Of a DNA stretch of 57,507 nucleotides, positions 25,405 to 36,408 are shown one piece after another. Each line of letters opens with the position of its first letter. The first letter of the stretch is position 1. The position numbers and the translations under genes are program-made. The notes below the pieces were generated by a model. That model made no database searches. It saw nothing but the letters and a program-made list of their open reading frames with translations, and was not told where the DNA came from. The DNA comes from Oscillatoriales cyanobacterium (GTDB lineage Bacteria > Cyanobacteriota > Cyanobacteriia > Cyanobacteriales > Microcoleaceae). The stretch is from NCBI GenBank assembly GCA_004294385.1, contig REAP01000064.1, positions 1 to 57,507 on the forward strand, given 5' to 3'.

Positions 25405-28400
25405 TCAAATCAGAGCGAACATATCTTGGGTAAGTGAGCTGGATGACAAACCAGTGACAGACGCTAACAGTTCACCAGTGCTGGCGATACGGATCAGGGT
25501 GTCCTGCGCCTGCATACCACTACCCTGGCTAATTGTCAACTGGTCAAATCTGACACCGCCGCTTAATCCCAGTAAATCTTGACCAATCTGGAAATCAGTA
25601 ATGGTGTCTACTCCTGCACCAGAGGTGAGCACAAAGCGATCGCGACCCTCACCACCTATCAGCAAATCATCGCCTAAACCGCCGCTGAGCAGGTCATCAC
25701 CAGCACCACCATAGACAGTATCATTTCCCAAGTCTCCAAAAAGGGTGTCATTTCCCAAGTCCCCGGAAACTAGGTCATCGTCCTTACCGCCGTGGACAAC
25801 ATCATTATCTTTACCGCCATAGACAGTATCATTTCCCTGGTCTCCGAAGAGGGTATCATCTCCTGAATCTCCTAAAACCAGGTCATTATCTTTGCCACCG
25901 CGAACAATATCGTTGCCTTTACCGCCGTAAAGAGAATCGTTGCCCTGATTGCCGTTGAGAACGTCATTGCCTTGATTGCCATAGAGCAAGTCATTACCAA
26001 GTCCACCAACAAGAGTGTCATTTCCCGACTTACCGATTAAGACATCATCATTTTGAGTACCTGTGATTGAGTCGTCATTGTCAGTGCCAATTAAGGTGTC
26101 ACCGCCGATCGCCTCAAGCGTTTGCGTTGGTTCTGGATTGGGTGTTGGTGTCGGGGTTGGTTCTGGATTAGGAGTTGGTTCTGGATTGGGTGTTGGTGTC
26201 GGGGTTGGTTCTGGATTTGGTGTTGGAGTTGGTTCTGGAATCGGAGTAGGTGTCGGGACTGGAATAGGATTCGGTGTCGGGGCTGGAATAGGATTCGGTG
26301 TCGGGGCTGGAATAGGATTCGGTGTCGGGGTGGGAGTGGGATTCGGTGTTGGGGTGGGAGTGGGAGTGGGATTCGGTGTTGGGGTGGGAGTGGGAGTGGG
26401 ATTCGGTGTTGGGGTGGGAGTGGGAGTCGGAGTCGGAGTTGGGGCGGGTTGCACAAGAGTGGCATTCCAATCTTGTGCAGTCCATTTGGTTGTAGCATTC
26501 CAATCTTGTGCAGTCCATTTGGTTGTGGCATTCCAGTTCTCTGATGACCATTTAGTCATTACATCCCAAGCTTCTGTTGGCCATTGAGTTGTGGCATTCC
26601 AAGCTTCTACAAGCCAATAAGGTACAGCTTCCCAGAAGTTTTTTGCTCCACTTGGTTGTGGCTGGTTTTCTAACTGACTCAAGTCGAGAGATACTATATC
26701 ATTTTCAGCTTTTAAAGCTTGAAGTTTTTGGTCATCTAACGGCACATTTTGAACAAGAGCAGCAAAAATTTCTCCCTCATCTCCCGGCGCATCCAATTCA
26801 TTAATTTGCGAATCTATTGAATGACCAATTTCTTCTAAGAGAATATTAGAAATGACCTGAATATTGCTTTGGTTTTGTGTTAGGTACTCCTGAGATAAAT
26901 AAATTGTGTCATAACCCAGACTAAAAGCACCGTTTGCTCCATAAATTTCGGAAGCAGGGACAATTTTTATCGTTGCTAAGTCATTGAAATCACCATTTAC
27001 CCATTTTTGGAGCAAGGTTGCAGACAATTCCTCATTTATGTCGTTACCAAAAGCTAGGTTAATTTTGGTGTTAAAGTCTGGTTTTTCAGTAAACTCTTTA
27101 AGCTGGCTTTTAGCAAGTTGTAATGCTGACTGCAAAGTTGAGGAGAAACTATCAGTTTGTTGCTGAGTATTTAGCTCTGTCAAACCAACATTATTGGCAG
27201 ATGGTATATTATTTAGCTCCATAACATTAAGAGCTTGTAAATCTAACTTGCGAAGTACATCCTGTATGTTTTCTCCTATCCAAGATTTAGCCGCTTCCCA
27301 AGCAGCGAGAACCTGCTTACTTACTTCTACTCCCTTATACAAGACTGAACCTATTTGCTTCCTCTTAGCTTCAGTAGTTCCTCGAAAAGCTAGAGCAGCA
27401 GCTATATCTGGCCCTATTTTAGGCACCATAGCTACTGAATATCGAAATGCAAAGTAGTCTGGATCGGTAGGGTAGCCGAAGAAGTAGTTACTTAACTGAT
27501 CCGTTGAAAGTCCAGGCTGTTGTGACAAATTAGCGGGTTTTGATTGTCCACCAACAATCGATTGAGCAATAACTGGAACTGAATGCTTGTTATTAGGCCC
27601 TACAGGGAGAGGTGTACGAGGGCCACCGATGTAGGATGATAAAGTATAGCTCCCAGGTAAGTAACTTGAGCCTGCCATACTTACAATGTCACCAGAAGTA
27701 ATGTAATGTGTGATATTTTCTGCTTTCTCTGAATAACCGCTAGCAATACCTGGAGAATTAAATGTAACTACTTGTCCTAAACCCCCTGGATAATTACCAG
27801 CAAACCATTGGGTTAATGCACCACCTAAGCTATGACCCGTTATATTGGGCTTGACAGGTTTTGCTTCTGAAGCTGTAGGGTTGCTAACTTGATTTAGCCA
27901 ATTTTCAACAACAGCTTTGTTTTGGGTGAATTGACGATAACCTATGCCACTAGGATTAGCATCATCATAAAGAGTTAGTATTTCCGAAGGTACTGTGCCA
28001 CGAATAGCTAAAACTGGAGGTTTATTAAGGTCTTGAATTGTCCCTTTAGCTATCCCGTCAACTATTGTTGCATTAGGACTAGGGTCAAATAGTTGGACAG
28101 AAAAAGTTTCGTCTGAAGTCAGCCCGACAGCATAGAAATCTGTGACATCGCCAAAGGTTTTATCAACTGTATAGCCCCAGTCCTCGTAGGCTTTGTCAAC
28201 ATCATCACCTTTTTTCCAAGAAGTTTGATAGGCAGTATCTCTAGCAAAATACTCGAAAATTTTATCTGTTACTGCTGTTCCTCCAAATACCTTAATTTCG
28301 ATATCCTTAGTTTTTTCACCAGGGGCAAAGATCAGCGTATTTTTGTTTGCCTGTTCATTCTCTTTGATAGCGTCATAGTCTTTATCACTGTTTTTGCTCG

Positions 28401-29541
28401 CTTCTAATGAAGAGGTAGCTGTATCGCTACTATCTTTTAAGGTTTTAAATTTAACCTTCACCTCTTCGGTACTGGGTTCTGACAAGCTTACTTTGAACTT
28501 GATGATTTTTTCATTTTCGGTTTTTCCAACCGCTACCCAAGTGTCGCTGATTGATAGATAGGAAGTATCTGAAGTTGGAGTCAGGAGAAAAGCATGAGTT
28601 TGACCATTGATAATACCTGTTCCTACAATCTGACCAGCATCGTTGATATCTTGTGCTTCTGTAAGGCTCCACCCAGCATTTGAAGGAAGCAAAGTATTGA
28701 GGTCAATCATCTCACCAGGATCTGACTGCCCGTTGCTGTTGCTGTCGCTCCAAATAAAAGCGCTATCGTTTGATTTACCAACTACTTGAGTTTGGTTGTT
28801 AATCGCTAAAGCTTGGCTGCTACCACTTCCTAAAGAACCCAGGTCTTTTATCCCACCATTGCTACTCCAAAAGAATGCCTTGCTACCAGATTGACCTACG
28901 ACTTGGCTCTGATTATTAATGTCCCAAGCTCTTGTTGTTGAAGTGCTATTCAGCGTGCCTAAGTCACGCGCATCTTTCATTTCTCCGCTTTCATAAACAA
29001 AGGCGCGAATAGGATTGCCGTTTATATCTGTATAGCCAACTATCTGACCGCTGTCGTTAATGCCAGTAGCCCAACTACTTTTATCGATTGGCGTGATTAG
29101 GGGAAAAGCCTGAGCGTTTTGCCAACGGCTAGCGTGAAATTGAAATTGGTTAACTTTGAAAAAGCCAACTGCTACACCATTGTTGTTGATACTGAGTGCA
29201 GAGTTGCTACTTCCTGTAAGCTCTTGCATTCCGCTGGTACTGTTCCACAGGAAAGCTCTGGTACTCCCAGTGCTGGTTGGGAGAAAACCGACCACTTGAC
29301 CGTTATTGTTAATATCGCGTCCACGGCTTTCTAATGCGTTGCCCACTATGCCAAGATCTTGCATTTCACCAGGGTCTAGTTGCTGGTTAGTGTTAATATC
29401 AGTGAATTGAAAAGCACGGAACTGTCCGCTACCTGTCTGAGCATCACCAACAACTTGACCGTTATTATTAATCGCCCAAGCTCGACTTTCAGATCCGCCC
29501 AGTGTACCTAAGTCAATAATGGAGTAGGTTTGATTTGGCAT
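25405..29541 (-). CDS. Giant secreted HAF-repeat / lipase / RTX calcium-binding protein
   Basis: A 1378-aa modular exoprotein. In order: HAF-type repeats (about 1-320: [22 protein letters not shown] and similar); a Calx-beta-like region (about 330-510); a lipase (class 3)-like domain with the nucleophile motif [12 protein letters not shown] near residue 568; a region with EEIGHSID near 904, resembling a short metallo-like domain seen in other cyanobacterial RTX proteins; Trp-rich short repeats ([11 protein letters not shown] type, about 970-1030); a Pro/Thr/Asn linker (about 1030-1140); and C-terminal RTX repeats (GGxGNDxLxG, about 1146-1330). The RTX end and absence of an N-terminal signal peptide imply type I secretion. 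A lipase function is plausible, but its Asp/His partners were not verified. No transporter is encoded nearby. Confidence 0.88.
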   Translation of the reverse strand: MPNQTYSIIDLGTLGGSESRAWAINNNGQVVGDAQTGSGQFRAFQFTDINTNQQLDPGEMQDLGIVGNALESRGRDINNNGQVVGFLPTSTGSTRAFLWNSTSGMQELTGSSNSALSINNNGVAVGFFKVNQFQFHASRWQNAQAFPLITPIDKSSWATGINDSGQIVGYTDINGNPIRAFVYESGEMKDARDLGTLNSTSTTRAWDINNQSQVVGQSGSKAFFWSSNGGIKDLGSLGSGSSQALAINNQTQVVGKSNDSAFIWSDSNSNGQSDPGEMIDLNTLLPSNAGWSLTEAQDINDAGQIVGTGIINGQTHAFLLTPTSDTSYLSISDTWVAVGKTENEKIIKFKVSLSEPSTEEVKVKFKTLKDSSDTATSSLEASKNSDKDYDAIKENEQANKNTLIFAPGEKTKDIEIKVFGGTAVTDKIFEYFARDTAYQTSWKKGDDVDKAYEDWGYTVDKTFGDVTDFYAVGLTSDETFSVQLFDPSPNATIVDGIAKGTIQDLNKPPVLAIRGTVPSEILTLYDDANPSGIGYRQFTQNKAVVENWLNQVSNPTASEAKPVKPNITGHSLGGALTQWFAGNYPGGLGQVVTFNSPGIASGYSEKAENITHYITSGDIVSMAGSSYLPGSYTLSSYIGGPRTPLPVGPNNKHSVPVIAQSIVGGQSKPANLSQQPGLSTDQLSNYFFGYPTDPDYFAFRYSVAMVPKIGPDIAAALAFRGTTEAKRKQIGSVLYKGVEVSKQVLAAWEAAKSWIGENIQDVLRKLDLQALNVMELNNIPSANNVGLTELNTQQQTDSFSSTLQSALQLAKSQLKEFTEKPDFNTKINLAFGNDINEELSATLLQKWVNGDFNDLATIKIVPASEIYGANGAFSLGYDTIYLSQEYLTQNQSNIQVISNILLEEIGHSIDSQINELDAPGDEGEIFAALVQNVPLDDQKLQALKAENDIVSLDLSQLENQPQPSGAKNFWEAVPYWLVEAWNATTQWPTEAWDVMTKWSSENWNATTKWTAQDWNATTKWTAQDWNATLVQPAPTPTPTPTPTPTPNPTPTPTPTPNPTPTPTPTPNPTPTPTPNPIPAPTPNPIPAPTPNPIPVPTPTPIPEPTPTPNPEPTPTPTPNPEPTPNPEPTPTPTPNPEPTQTLEAIGGDTLIGTDNDDSITGTQNDDVLIGKSGNDTLVGGLGNDLLYGNQGNDVLNGNQGNDSLYGGKGNDIVRGGKDNDLVLGDSGDDTLFGDQGNDTVYGGKDNDVVHGGKDDDLVSGDLGNDTLFGDLGNDTVYGGAGDDLLSGGLGDDLLIGGEGRDRFVLTSGAGVDTITDFQIGQDLLGLSGGVRFDQLTISQGSGMQAQDTLIRIASTGELLASVTGLSSSSLTQDMFALI

Positions 29542-29579
29542 TTTTTTGCTCGACTATTTTTTTAGGGTTAAATAAAATC

Positions 29580-29691
29580 AGAGAATCATACAACCGAGGC
29601 ATAGCATTGAGTAATTTAGGATGTACTGAACAACCAGAAGCTAGGTTTAAGCAAGCAGAGGTGCTGAAACCTAACCACCAGGTATATCATG
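29580..29691 (+). pseudogene. TPR-motif fragment
   Basis: A short in-frame stretch, ESYNRGIALSNLG...FKQAEVLKPNHQVY, reads as one tetratricopeptide repeat (usually xxWxNRGxALxxLGRxEEAxxxYDKALxLxPD). No longer frame surrounds it. It is probably the relic of a deleted TPR gene in the gap between two minus-strand genes. Confidence 0.35.
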
Positions 29692-30688
29692 TCCGATCGG
29701 GGTTGCGATCGGGCAACAGGTGGTTTTGGATCGGGGTTGCTGGTTGAGGTGACTGGCTATTATCAGCGATCGCAGTTAGCTCATTTGCTGCTTTGGCCTG
29801 ACTCAAGCAATCCTTGACATTCCCAAACAAATTGCACTTTATAGTAGTGTCTTTGGTAAATTTCAGATCCATCGTTCCTTGGGGCTTAACTGATTTCTCG
29901 ATCAATTCCTCCTCTAACTTTTTAAAAGCCGCGATCGCTTCGTTTGCTTTAGTATTTACTCCTGTAACCTGCAATAGGACTTTTCTGACTTCCGCGAAAC
30001 GACGGCGGTTTAAAAAAGTGCCTTCTGGAATTATTAGATCGGTTCTTCCTTCCGGACTCTCTGATTTTTTTTCGACTTCCTCTTCTAGGGTTTCAACAGC
30101 CGCGATCGCCTTGTCTATCTTAGCAGTTTTATTTTTCTGGTGGATTTCTATTTTCTGTTCTCTTGCCTCTTGCTGAGTGATGGCTAATAAGAATCGATCT
30201 TGCAAGGAACGGAAGACAGCAGTCCCTGCCGAACCAGCGAGTAAGGACATTGCTAATAAACTCAATACGCTCGCTGGTTCGATAACCACCATAGCAGGAA
30301 CAGCAGCACATGCACCAATAATAATTCTTGCAAAAATGCCCAAATCAGTTACATTTTTTGGAGTAGCGTAAGCAAGTTTTGCTGCAAATTCATCCTCGGT
30401 GGGTGCGTGGGTTAGCTCAATATTGCCTTGCAGGTTCAGCAACTCAAAAACAATCCCGCCAACCCCTCCAGCAATTAGCATCACCAAAAGCACTACGTAA
30501 AATTTGGGATTGTCTAGAGACTTGCTTTTTATAATTGTTTCTACATCCCAATCTGTTTGGGCACCCTGAGTAGAAAGTGCTGGTGGCGATGCCTGCGGAC
30601 TTGGTTTATTGCTCTGGGCGTAGGCATCTGTGACACCTATGCTACTGGCTAGGAATAATCCAATCAGAATAGATTTTATGCGTTTCAT
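29687..30688 (-). CDS. Hypothetical membrane protein with signal peptide
   Basis: I do not recognise this 333-aa protein. It starts MKRIKSILIGLFLASSIGVTDAYAQS, a clear signal peptide with an AYA-Q cleavage site. A hydrophobic span follows at about 63-83 (FYVVLLVMLIAGGVGGIVFEL), and two more at about 118-160. The C-terminal half is soluble, Lys/Glu-rich and contains two similar segments (IAAVETLEEEVEKKSESPEGRTDLI and IAAFKKLEEELIEKSVKPQGTMDLK), suggesting an internal duplication. The coding strand opposes the STAND gene upstream at 31076. Confidence 0.75.
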   Translation of the reverse strand: MKRIKSILIGLFLASSIGVTDAYAQSNKPSPQASPPALSTQGAQTDWDVETIIKSKSLDNPKFYVVLLVMLIAGGVGGIVFELLNLQGNIELTHAPTEDEFAAKLAYATPKNVTDLGIFARIIIGACAAVPAMVVIEPASVLSLLAMSLLAGSAGTAVFRSLQDRFLLAITQQEAREQKIEIHQKNKTAKIDKAIAAVETLEEEVEKKSESPEGRTDLIIPEGTFLNRRRFAEVRKVLLQVTGVNTKANEAIAAFKKLEEELIEKSVKPQGTMDLKFTKDTTIKCNLFGNVKDCLSQAKAANELTAIADNSQSPQPATPIQNHLLPDRNPDRT

Positions 30689-31075
30689 ATTTTAGTTTCT
30701 CATTTTGTGGAAAATTTGGGTTTGAGCGATCGCTCTATTGACATCTAAATAAAGCTGTCAAACAAGCTAATTTACTGGTTTGAATTTCATTTTTATTACT
30801 CCTTTAATAACCCAGTAGTAATCTAGAATTCACTTGACAAGTCACCAGCTATTTTTTTTGCGTAGCAAGAGGCATATTTGACTTGTAATGGTGGTTCAAT
30901 CAACCTTGATTCAGTAATAACCCGGATGCGGCAGCGGTGTCAGTGAGTAAAAGTTATAAATAGTTATAACTTGAGTGAAAAATATGCTATAATCTTGAGT
31001 ATAATTGCTTAAACTCCTGTGTCGTCCAGCAGGAACCACCGATTTTCAGCTCACATACCCGATAATTTTAAATAA
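30689..31075. other. Divergent promoter region of the membrane-protein and STAND genes
   Basis: No gene is seen. Near the STAND start, gttataaatagttataac (30953-30970) gives two closely spaced palindromic GTTATAAx boxes, a possible operator. A TATAAT-like box (tgctataatc, around 30986-30995) lies just after it. I could not find a well-spaced -35 box. Confidence 0.4.
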
Positions 31076-34000
31076 ATGACGATCGACGAAGCACTGCTTT
31101 TCCTCGACTCGGTTCTCAAACAACAGCATCTCAACGATATTCACATACTGGTATTGCGGCAGACTTGGGAAGGACGCTCTTATCGAGAGATTGCCAAAAG
31201 CGCTGGTTATGATGCCGAATATATTAAGTTTGTTGGCTTTCAGTTATGGAAAGTTCTCAGTCGGGTATGTGGAGAAAAAGTCACTAAGAGTAATTTTCGG
31301 TCTGTTTTGCGACGGCAAGCACAACAAGCACAAGTCACCGTCCCACTACCAAATAGCCAAATTAGTCACAATATCAACGAACAAGTCGATCGCAGTAGTC
31401 CGATCGCCGATCGAGTTACAACTGACTTCACAAAACTCAACAAAACGATAAATTGGGGAGAGGCAATTGATGTTTCTATTTTCTACGGACGTGCAGAGGA
31501 AATAGCCTTATTAGAAAAGTGGCTAATTGTCGATCGCTGCCGCCTAGTAACGCTGTTGGGAATGGGTGGAATTGGCAAAACCTCTCTCTCTATCAAGTTA
31601 GCAGAACGCATCCAAGAACAATTTGATTATATTATTTGGCACAGTCTCCGCAATGCTCCCTCGCTCCTCGACTTGTTACTAGAATTGATTCAGTTTCTTT
31701 CGCACCAACAGGAAACGAATTTACCGGACACGGTAGATGGTAGAATCTCGCGATTGATACATTATCTGCGACAGCATCGGTGTCTGTTAATATTGGATAA
31801 TATGGAGTCAATTCTACAGGAAGAAGAACGCACGGGTTGTTATCGAGAGGGATATGAAGGGTACGGTCAACTTCTGCGCTGCGTAGCCGAAATCAATCAT
31901 AAAAGTACCCTGCTATTAACCAGCCGAGAAAAACCGATCGGTTTAGCGGCTCAAGAAGGCGAAAGTTTGCCTGTTCGTTCATTACAACTGAAAGGTTTAA
32001 GCACTCCTAAAGCACGGATTTTTTTTCAACGCATCGGTTCTTTTCAAGGGTCGGACTCCGAATGGGATATTTTGATATCTCACTATGGAGGAAATCCCCT
32101 AGCATTAAAAATGGTCGCTCCCGCTATTCGCGATTTTTTTGATAGTAGCCTCCCCAAATTTTTAGAACTTTTAAATCAAGGAACTTTATTATTTGATGAT
32201 ATTCGCAATCTATTAGACAGGCAATTTAATCGTTTATTAGATTTAGAAAAAAAGGTGATGTACTGGCTGGCTATCAATCGGGAGCCAGTCTCGGCGGCAG
32301 AATTACAACAAGATTTAGTTGCCAAATTAACTGTCAAAGAATTACTAGAAGTTTTAGATTCTCTCCTGAGACATTCTCTGATTGAAAAAACCTCAGAGGG
32401 CTACACTCAACAACCCGTCGTCATGGAATACATGACGCAACGATTAATCGAACAAGTCTGCACTGAAATCGCAACCAGCAAAATTGATATTCTCAGAAGC
32501 CATGCTGTGCTCAAAGCTACAGCTAAAGAATACATTAGAGATACGCAAGCTAGTCTGATACTAAAACCTATTGCCGATCGCCTTTTTTTTTCTTTTGAAC
32601 GCCAGCAAATCCTCGAAAACCAACTCAAACCTATTCTGGCATCCCTGCGCGGTAAACCCACACTAGAAACTGGCTATGTTGCGGGTAATATTATAAATCT
32701 CTTGTGTCAGATGCAGACAGATTTAAGCGGTTGGGATTTTTCTCATTTGACTGTTTGGCAAGCTTATTTAGCTGATACGAATTTGCATGGTGTCAACTTT
32801 GCTGGGGCTGATTTAACTAATTCTGTTTTTGCTGAAGTTCTGGGCAGCGGTTTGTCAATCGCTTTTAGCCCGGATGGAAAACTTTTAGCAATGAGCGATA
32901 CGAATAGTGAGGTTCACTTGTGGCAAATGCCAGAATTTAGGCTGCTGAGAACTGGCAAAGAATACGGCAGCATTGTGTTATCTGCTGCTTTTAGTCCAGA
33001 TGGAAAAACCTTTGCTACTGGCGGTAGTAACGGCACGATTAATTGTTGGGATGTTAGCAGTTGGTCGATTCGTCAAATATTGCAGGGAAATACTAGCAGT
33101 GTGCTGGGAGTTGCTTTCAGTCCAGATGGCAAGATGCTTGCTGGTAGCATCAGTGATGGGACTGTGCGTTTTTGGGATTGGAGTCACGGACGATGTTTGC
33201 TAACTTTGCCGGCACACAAAAGTCAGGCTTGGTCGATCGCATTCAGTCCTCAAGGTAATATTTTAGCTAGTGGCGGTGATGACGGAATACTTAAACTTTG
33301 GGATGTTGCTACGGGACAATGCTTGAAAATGTTTGAGAGTGATAGCAGTCAAATTCTATCGCTTGCTTTCAGTCCGGATGGTAAAATGGTAGCCCGGGGC
33401 GGTGCTGATTGTTCGATCGCCCTCTGGGATATTAACACGGGTGAACTCGTTAGGATTTGCTCTGGACATTCACAAATAGTGGTGTGTGTTGCCTTTAGTC
33501 CTAATGGTCAGATTTTAGCAAGTTGCAGCGAAGACAGCACCGTGAGATTGTGGGAGGTAGCATCGGGTGAGTGTCTAAAAACACTGCAAGCACACACCAG
33601 TCGAGTTTCATCTGTCGCGTTTCGTCCAGATGGCAAAATTTTAGCTAGCACTGGTGAAGATTGTACGGTGAGACTGTGGGATGTCAGAAGGGGTTATTGT
33701 CTGAAAACAGTATTTGGGCAAAGCAATCCAGTAAATTCGGTAGTTTTCTCGCCCGACGGTCAAACTTTAGCGAGTAGCGATCGCGCCGTGAGATTATGGA
33801 ATATCAAAACCGGGAAGTGTCTTAAAACCATACAGGATGGACATACTAATCGATTGAAATCCATTGCCTTCAGTCCAAATGGGGACTTGTTGGCGAGTGG
33901 ATTCTCTGACACTACTGTCAGGTTATGGGATGCTATGACAGGTGAATGCCTACAAAGTTTAGAGGGTCATTCGGCTTGGGTTTGGGGAGGAGCAATCAGT

Positions 34001-34696
34001 CCTGATGGTAAGATGTTGGCAAGTTTCAGTGCTGACCAGACGATCGAACTATGGGATATTAGCACAGGGCAATGTCTTTATACTTGTACTGAGCATCAGA
34101 GTTGGGTGATGGGAATTGCTTTTAGTCCTTCAGGTGATATTCTGGCTTCTGCGAGTACCGATAATACGGTGAAGTTATGGGATGTCAGTACAGGGAAAGT
34201 CTTAAGCACTTTGATGGGAAATAGCGGTTGGGTTTGGTCTGTTGCCTTTAGCCCTGACGGTAATATTTTGGCAAGCAGCAACAGTGACGGTAATATCAAT
34301 TTTTGGGATATCAATACTGGAGAATGTCTGACCAATATCGAGGGACATGATGGTATTGTTTCATCGGTAATCTTCAGTCCTGATGGTACACTCTTGGCGA
34401 GTGGCGGTCACGATCAAACTGTACGAGTTTGGGATGCGAGGACGAATAATTGCTTGCAAGTTCTGCGGGGACACGAAAATTTGGTGTGGTGTGTTGCTTT
34501 TAGTTTAGATGGGCAGATACTGGCTAGCAGCAGCCAAGATGAGACGATTAAGTTTTGGGATGCCGTAACTGGTGATTGTATCAAAACTTTGCCTGTTCCG
34601 AAACCTTATGAAGGATTAAATATTGCAGGTGTTAAAGGTGTAACTGAAGCAACTGGGGCGATGCTCAAAACACTGGGGGCCGTGGAAGTAAGTTGA
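31076..34696 (+). CDS. STAND ATPase: vMAP-like N-domain, NB-ARC, 14 WD40 repeats
   Basis: A 1206-aa NLR-like protein. Residues 1-85 (MTIDEALLFLDSVLKQQHLN...) resemble the vMAP N-terminal HTH-like adaptor. NB-ARC follows at about 135-420 with Walker A GMGGIGKT (162-169) and Walker B CLLILDNMES. A pentapeptide-like bridge (DLSGWDFSHL...GADLTNSVF) leads to 14 WD repeats, each with xxAFSPDGxxLAS...xVxLWD; 14 blades would make two seven-bladed propellers. Such proteins sense ligands with the repeats and signal through the N-domain; prokaryotic relatives include antiviral and regulatory STAND proteins. No enzymatic effector domain is visible. A degraded Ser/Thr kinase follows on the same strand. 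The role of this protein is inferred. Confidence 0.9.
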   Translation: MTIDEALLFLDSVLKQQHLNDIHILVLRQTWEGRSYREIAKSAGYDAEYIKFVGFQLWKVLSRVCGEKVTKSNFRSVLRRQAQQAQVTVPLPNSQISHNINEQVDRSSPIADRVTTDFTKLNKTINWGEAIDVSIFYGRAEEIALLEKWLIVDRCRLVTLLGMGGIGKTSLSIKLAERIQEQFDYIIWHSLRNAPSLLDLLLELIQFLSHQQETNLPDTVDGRISRLIHYLRQHRCLLILDNMESILQEEERTGCYREGYEGYGQLLRCVAEINHKSTLLLTSREKPIGLAAQEGESLPVRSLQLKGLSTPKARIFFQRIGSFQGSDSEWDILISHYGGNPLALKMVAPAIRDFFDSSLPKFLELLNQGTLLFDDIRNLLDRQFNRLLDLEKKVMYWLAINREPVSAAELQQDLVAKLTVKELLEVLDSLLRHSLIEKTSEGYTQQPVVMEYMTQRLIEQVCTEIATSKIDILRSHAVLKATAKEYIRDTQASLILKPIADRLFFSFERQQILENQLKPILASLRGKPTLETGYVAGNIINLLCQMQTDLSGWDFSHLTVWQAYLADTNLHGVNFAGADLTNSVFAEVLGSGLSIAFSPDGKLLAMSDTNSEVHLWQMPEFRLLRTGKEYGSIVLSAAFSPDGKTFATGGSNGTINCWDVSSWSIRQILQGNTSSVLGVAFSPDGKMLAGSISDGTVRFWDWSHGRCLLTLPAHKSQAWSIAFSPQGNILASGGDDGILKLWDVATGQCLKMFESDSSQILSLAFSPDGKMVARGGADCSIALWDINTGELVRICSGHSQIVVCVAFSPNGQILASCSEDSTVRLWEVASGECLKTLQAHTSRVSSVAFRPDGKILASTGEDCTVRLWDVRRGYCLKTVFGQSNPVNSVVFSPDGQTLASSDRAVRLWNIKTGKCLKTIQDGHTNRLKSIAFSPNGDLLASGFSDTTVRLWDAMTGECLQSLEGHSAWVWGGAISPDGKMLASFSADQTIELWDISTGQCLYTCTEHQSWVMGIAFSPSGDILASASTDNTVKLWDVSTGKVLSTLMGNSGWVWSVAFSPDGNILASSNSDGNINFWDINTGECLTNIEGHDGIVSSVIFSPDGTLLASGGHDQTVRVWDARTNNCLQVLRGHENLVWCVAFSLDGQILASSSQDETIKFWDAVTGDCIKTLPVPKPYEGLNIAGVKGVTEATGAMLKTLGAVEVS

Positions 34697-34989
34697 TGTT
34701 ATCTAAGCCAAGACTTATAGCCTTTCTCGTTTAGAAATCAGTGCCAAACTAAAAACATATTTTGATGTACCTCTTTCAATAAAGAGCTTGACCGTTTGGT
34801 CTCTTAAATAACACTGTTCTCACACTACAAAGTCTAGTGTGCAAATCAGATAAGATTGACATAATGAGCTGAAGTCGTGCAGGAAGCTTTGGCTAAATCC
34901 GGCGATCGCCCTTTCTTCCCTCCATTCCAAACAAACTTAGCTACAATTAAGCCATACTGCGCCCCAACTCGAACAAATTTCAGTTGTCT
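34697..34989. other. Gap between the STAND protein and the broken kinase
   Basis: Nothing recognisable, except short inverted bits (cactacaaagtctagtgtg at about 34835-34853). No gene. Confidence 0.4.
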
Positions 34990-36275
34990 ATGTCTAACTC
35001 CTCCCCCGTCACCCCAGGTTCAATTCTCGAAAAACGCTACCGCATCCTCCGCGAATTAGGCCGTGGCGGTTTCGGGCGCACTTACCTCGCCGAAGATATC
35101 AATCGTTACAACGAACATTGTGTGCTCAAAGAGTTTTCTCCGGTGGTTCACAGCCCGAAAGCGGCCGAATTGTTCGATCGCGAATCGAGTATCCTTTACA
35201 ACCTCCAACACCCGCAAATCCCCCGTTTCCGAGAGCTTCTGCGAACCGATATCGGCGGTAGTCCATCTTTATTTTTAGTGCAAGATTATATCAAAGGTCA
35301 AACCTACGAAGAAATACTGATATCGCGCCAGCAACAAGGTAAAAATTTTAGCGAAGCCGAAGTTACTCAACTGCTATTTCAGCTTTTACCAGTTAATATT
35401 ATTCAACATGATGTTGACAAACTACCATTTTTAATTGATTTTGGTTCTGTCAAACAAATCGCAGCAACTGCTATATTTCAGTCTAAGGGACAATCGGATA
35501 CTGCGATCGGCAAACAGGGATATTCGCCGATCGAACAAATGCGACAGGGTAAAGTGTCTCCGGCTAGCGATTTGTATGCTTTGGCTGTCACCGCTTTAGT
35601 CTTGCTGACAGGGAAAAAGCCTCAGAAATTGTACGATCACAGGTCAGTGTCAGTCAAAACTTAGGGATGGTATTGGATCGGATGTTAGCAGACAATGCGG
35701 GCGATCGCTACCAATCCGCAAAAGAAGTCCGCGAAGCACTCAAAGACCCAAAATTATCCCAAATTAGTAGTATCATCTCCCAAATGGTGACAATGAACTT
35801 TGTCGGCCGCCCCTTCAAAAACACCACTCAAACTCCTACCAGCAATCATACTCCTGTCAACCAAAACCCTCAAATCATTAAAAATATCAATATTTTCAAG
35901 TTAATTCCTTGGAAAGCAGTCGCGAGTTTGAGTATGGTTTTATTACCAGGAATGCTAGCTTTTAGTGTAGTCAAATCAGGTTTTACACTACCAAAGTTAC
36001 CTGAATTACCCAAGTTTCTCGAACTACCACAATTGCCAGATACGTCTTTAGATGCAGAAATTGCTCGGCAAGAAAAAATTGGCAAGCGACGCAAAAATCT
36101 TAATATCGAGCAGGATATTTTTTATCATCAAGTAGATGAATTATTTTATAATAAATATCCAGAATTACAAGGTCGTACATTGACAGAAAAGCCAGAAGAT
36201 GCAGAAATTAGGCGGAAATGGTGTGAAGTTGCTGAGGATTTTCTGGACAAGTTGGAGAAGGGAGGACAGTTGTGA
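34990..36275 (+). pseudogene. Broken Ser/Thr protein kinase (two internal deletions)
   Basis: This reads as a PknB/Pkn2-type kinase with a membrane tail but is disabled. The glycine loop LGRGGFGRTYLAED and the Lys (CVLKEF) are intact. After LLFQLLPV at about 35394 the protein jumps to NIIQHDVDKLPFLIDFGSVKQ, losing the segment that normally holds the HRDxxPDN catalytic loop (about 17 residues, in frame). A second deletion near 35636-35641 shifts the frame: frame one ends YDHRSVSVKT-stop at 35664, while the correct continuation QVSVSQNLGMVLDRM runs in another frame to 36275. That second part has a hydrophobic segment (LSMVLLPGMLAFSVV) and a short C-terminal domain. Catalysis should be lost. The intact paralogue at 40886 shows the expected HRD. 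Confidence 0.85.
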
Positions 36276-36408
36276 AATTCAAGATAGAATAAGAGTTGTT
36301 TAACCGCAGAGGGCGCAGAGGGGAGAAAGAAAGAGAGGGAAGAGAAAGATAACTTTATCTGGTTTAATAAAAGTTGGTATAGGCAACGCACTTTTAGTTT
36401 ATTGCAAA

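Noticed and set aside
26063..26587. Frames full of GVGVGSG, or Cys/Trp/Arg, opposite the RTX-lipase
   Set aside because: They are antisense or off-frame readings of its Pro/Thr/Asn linker and Trp repeats.
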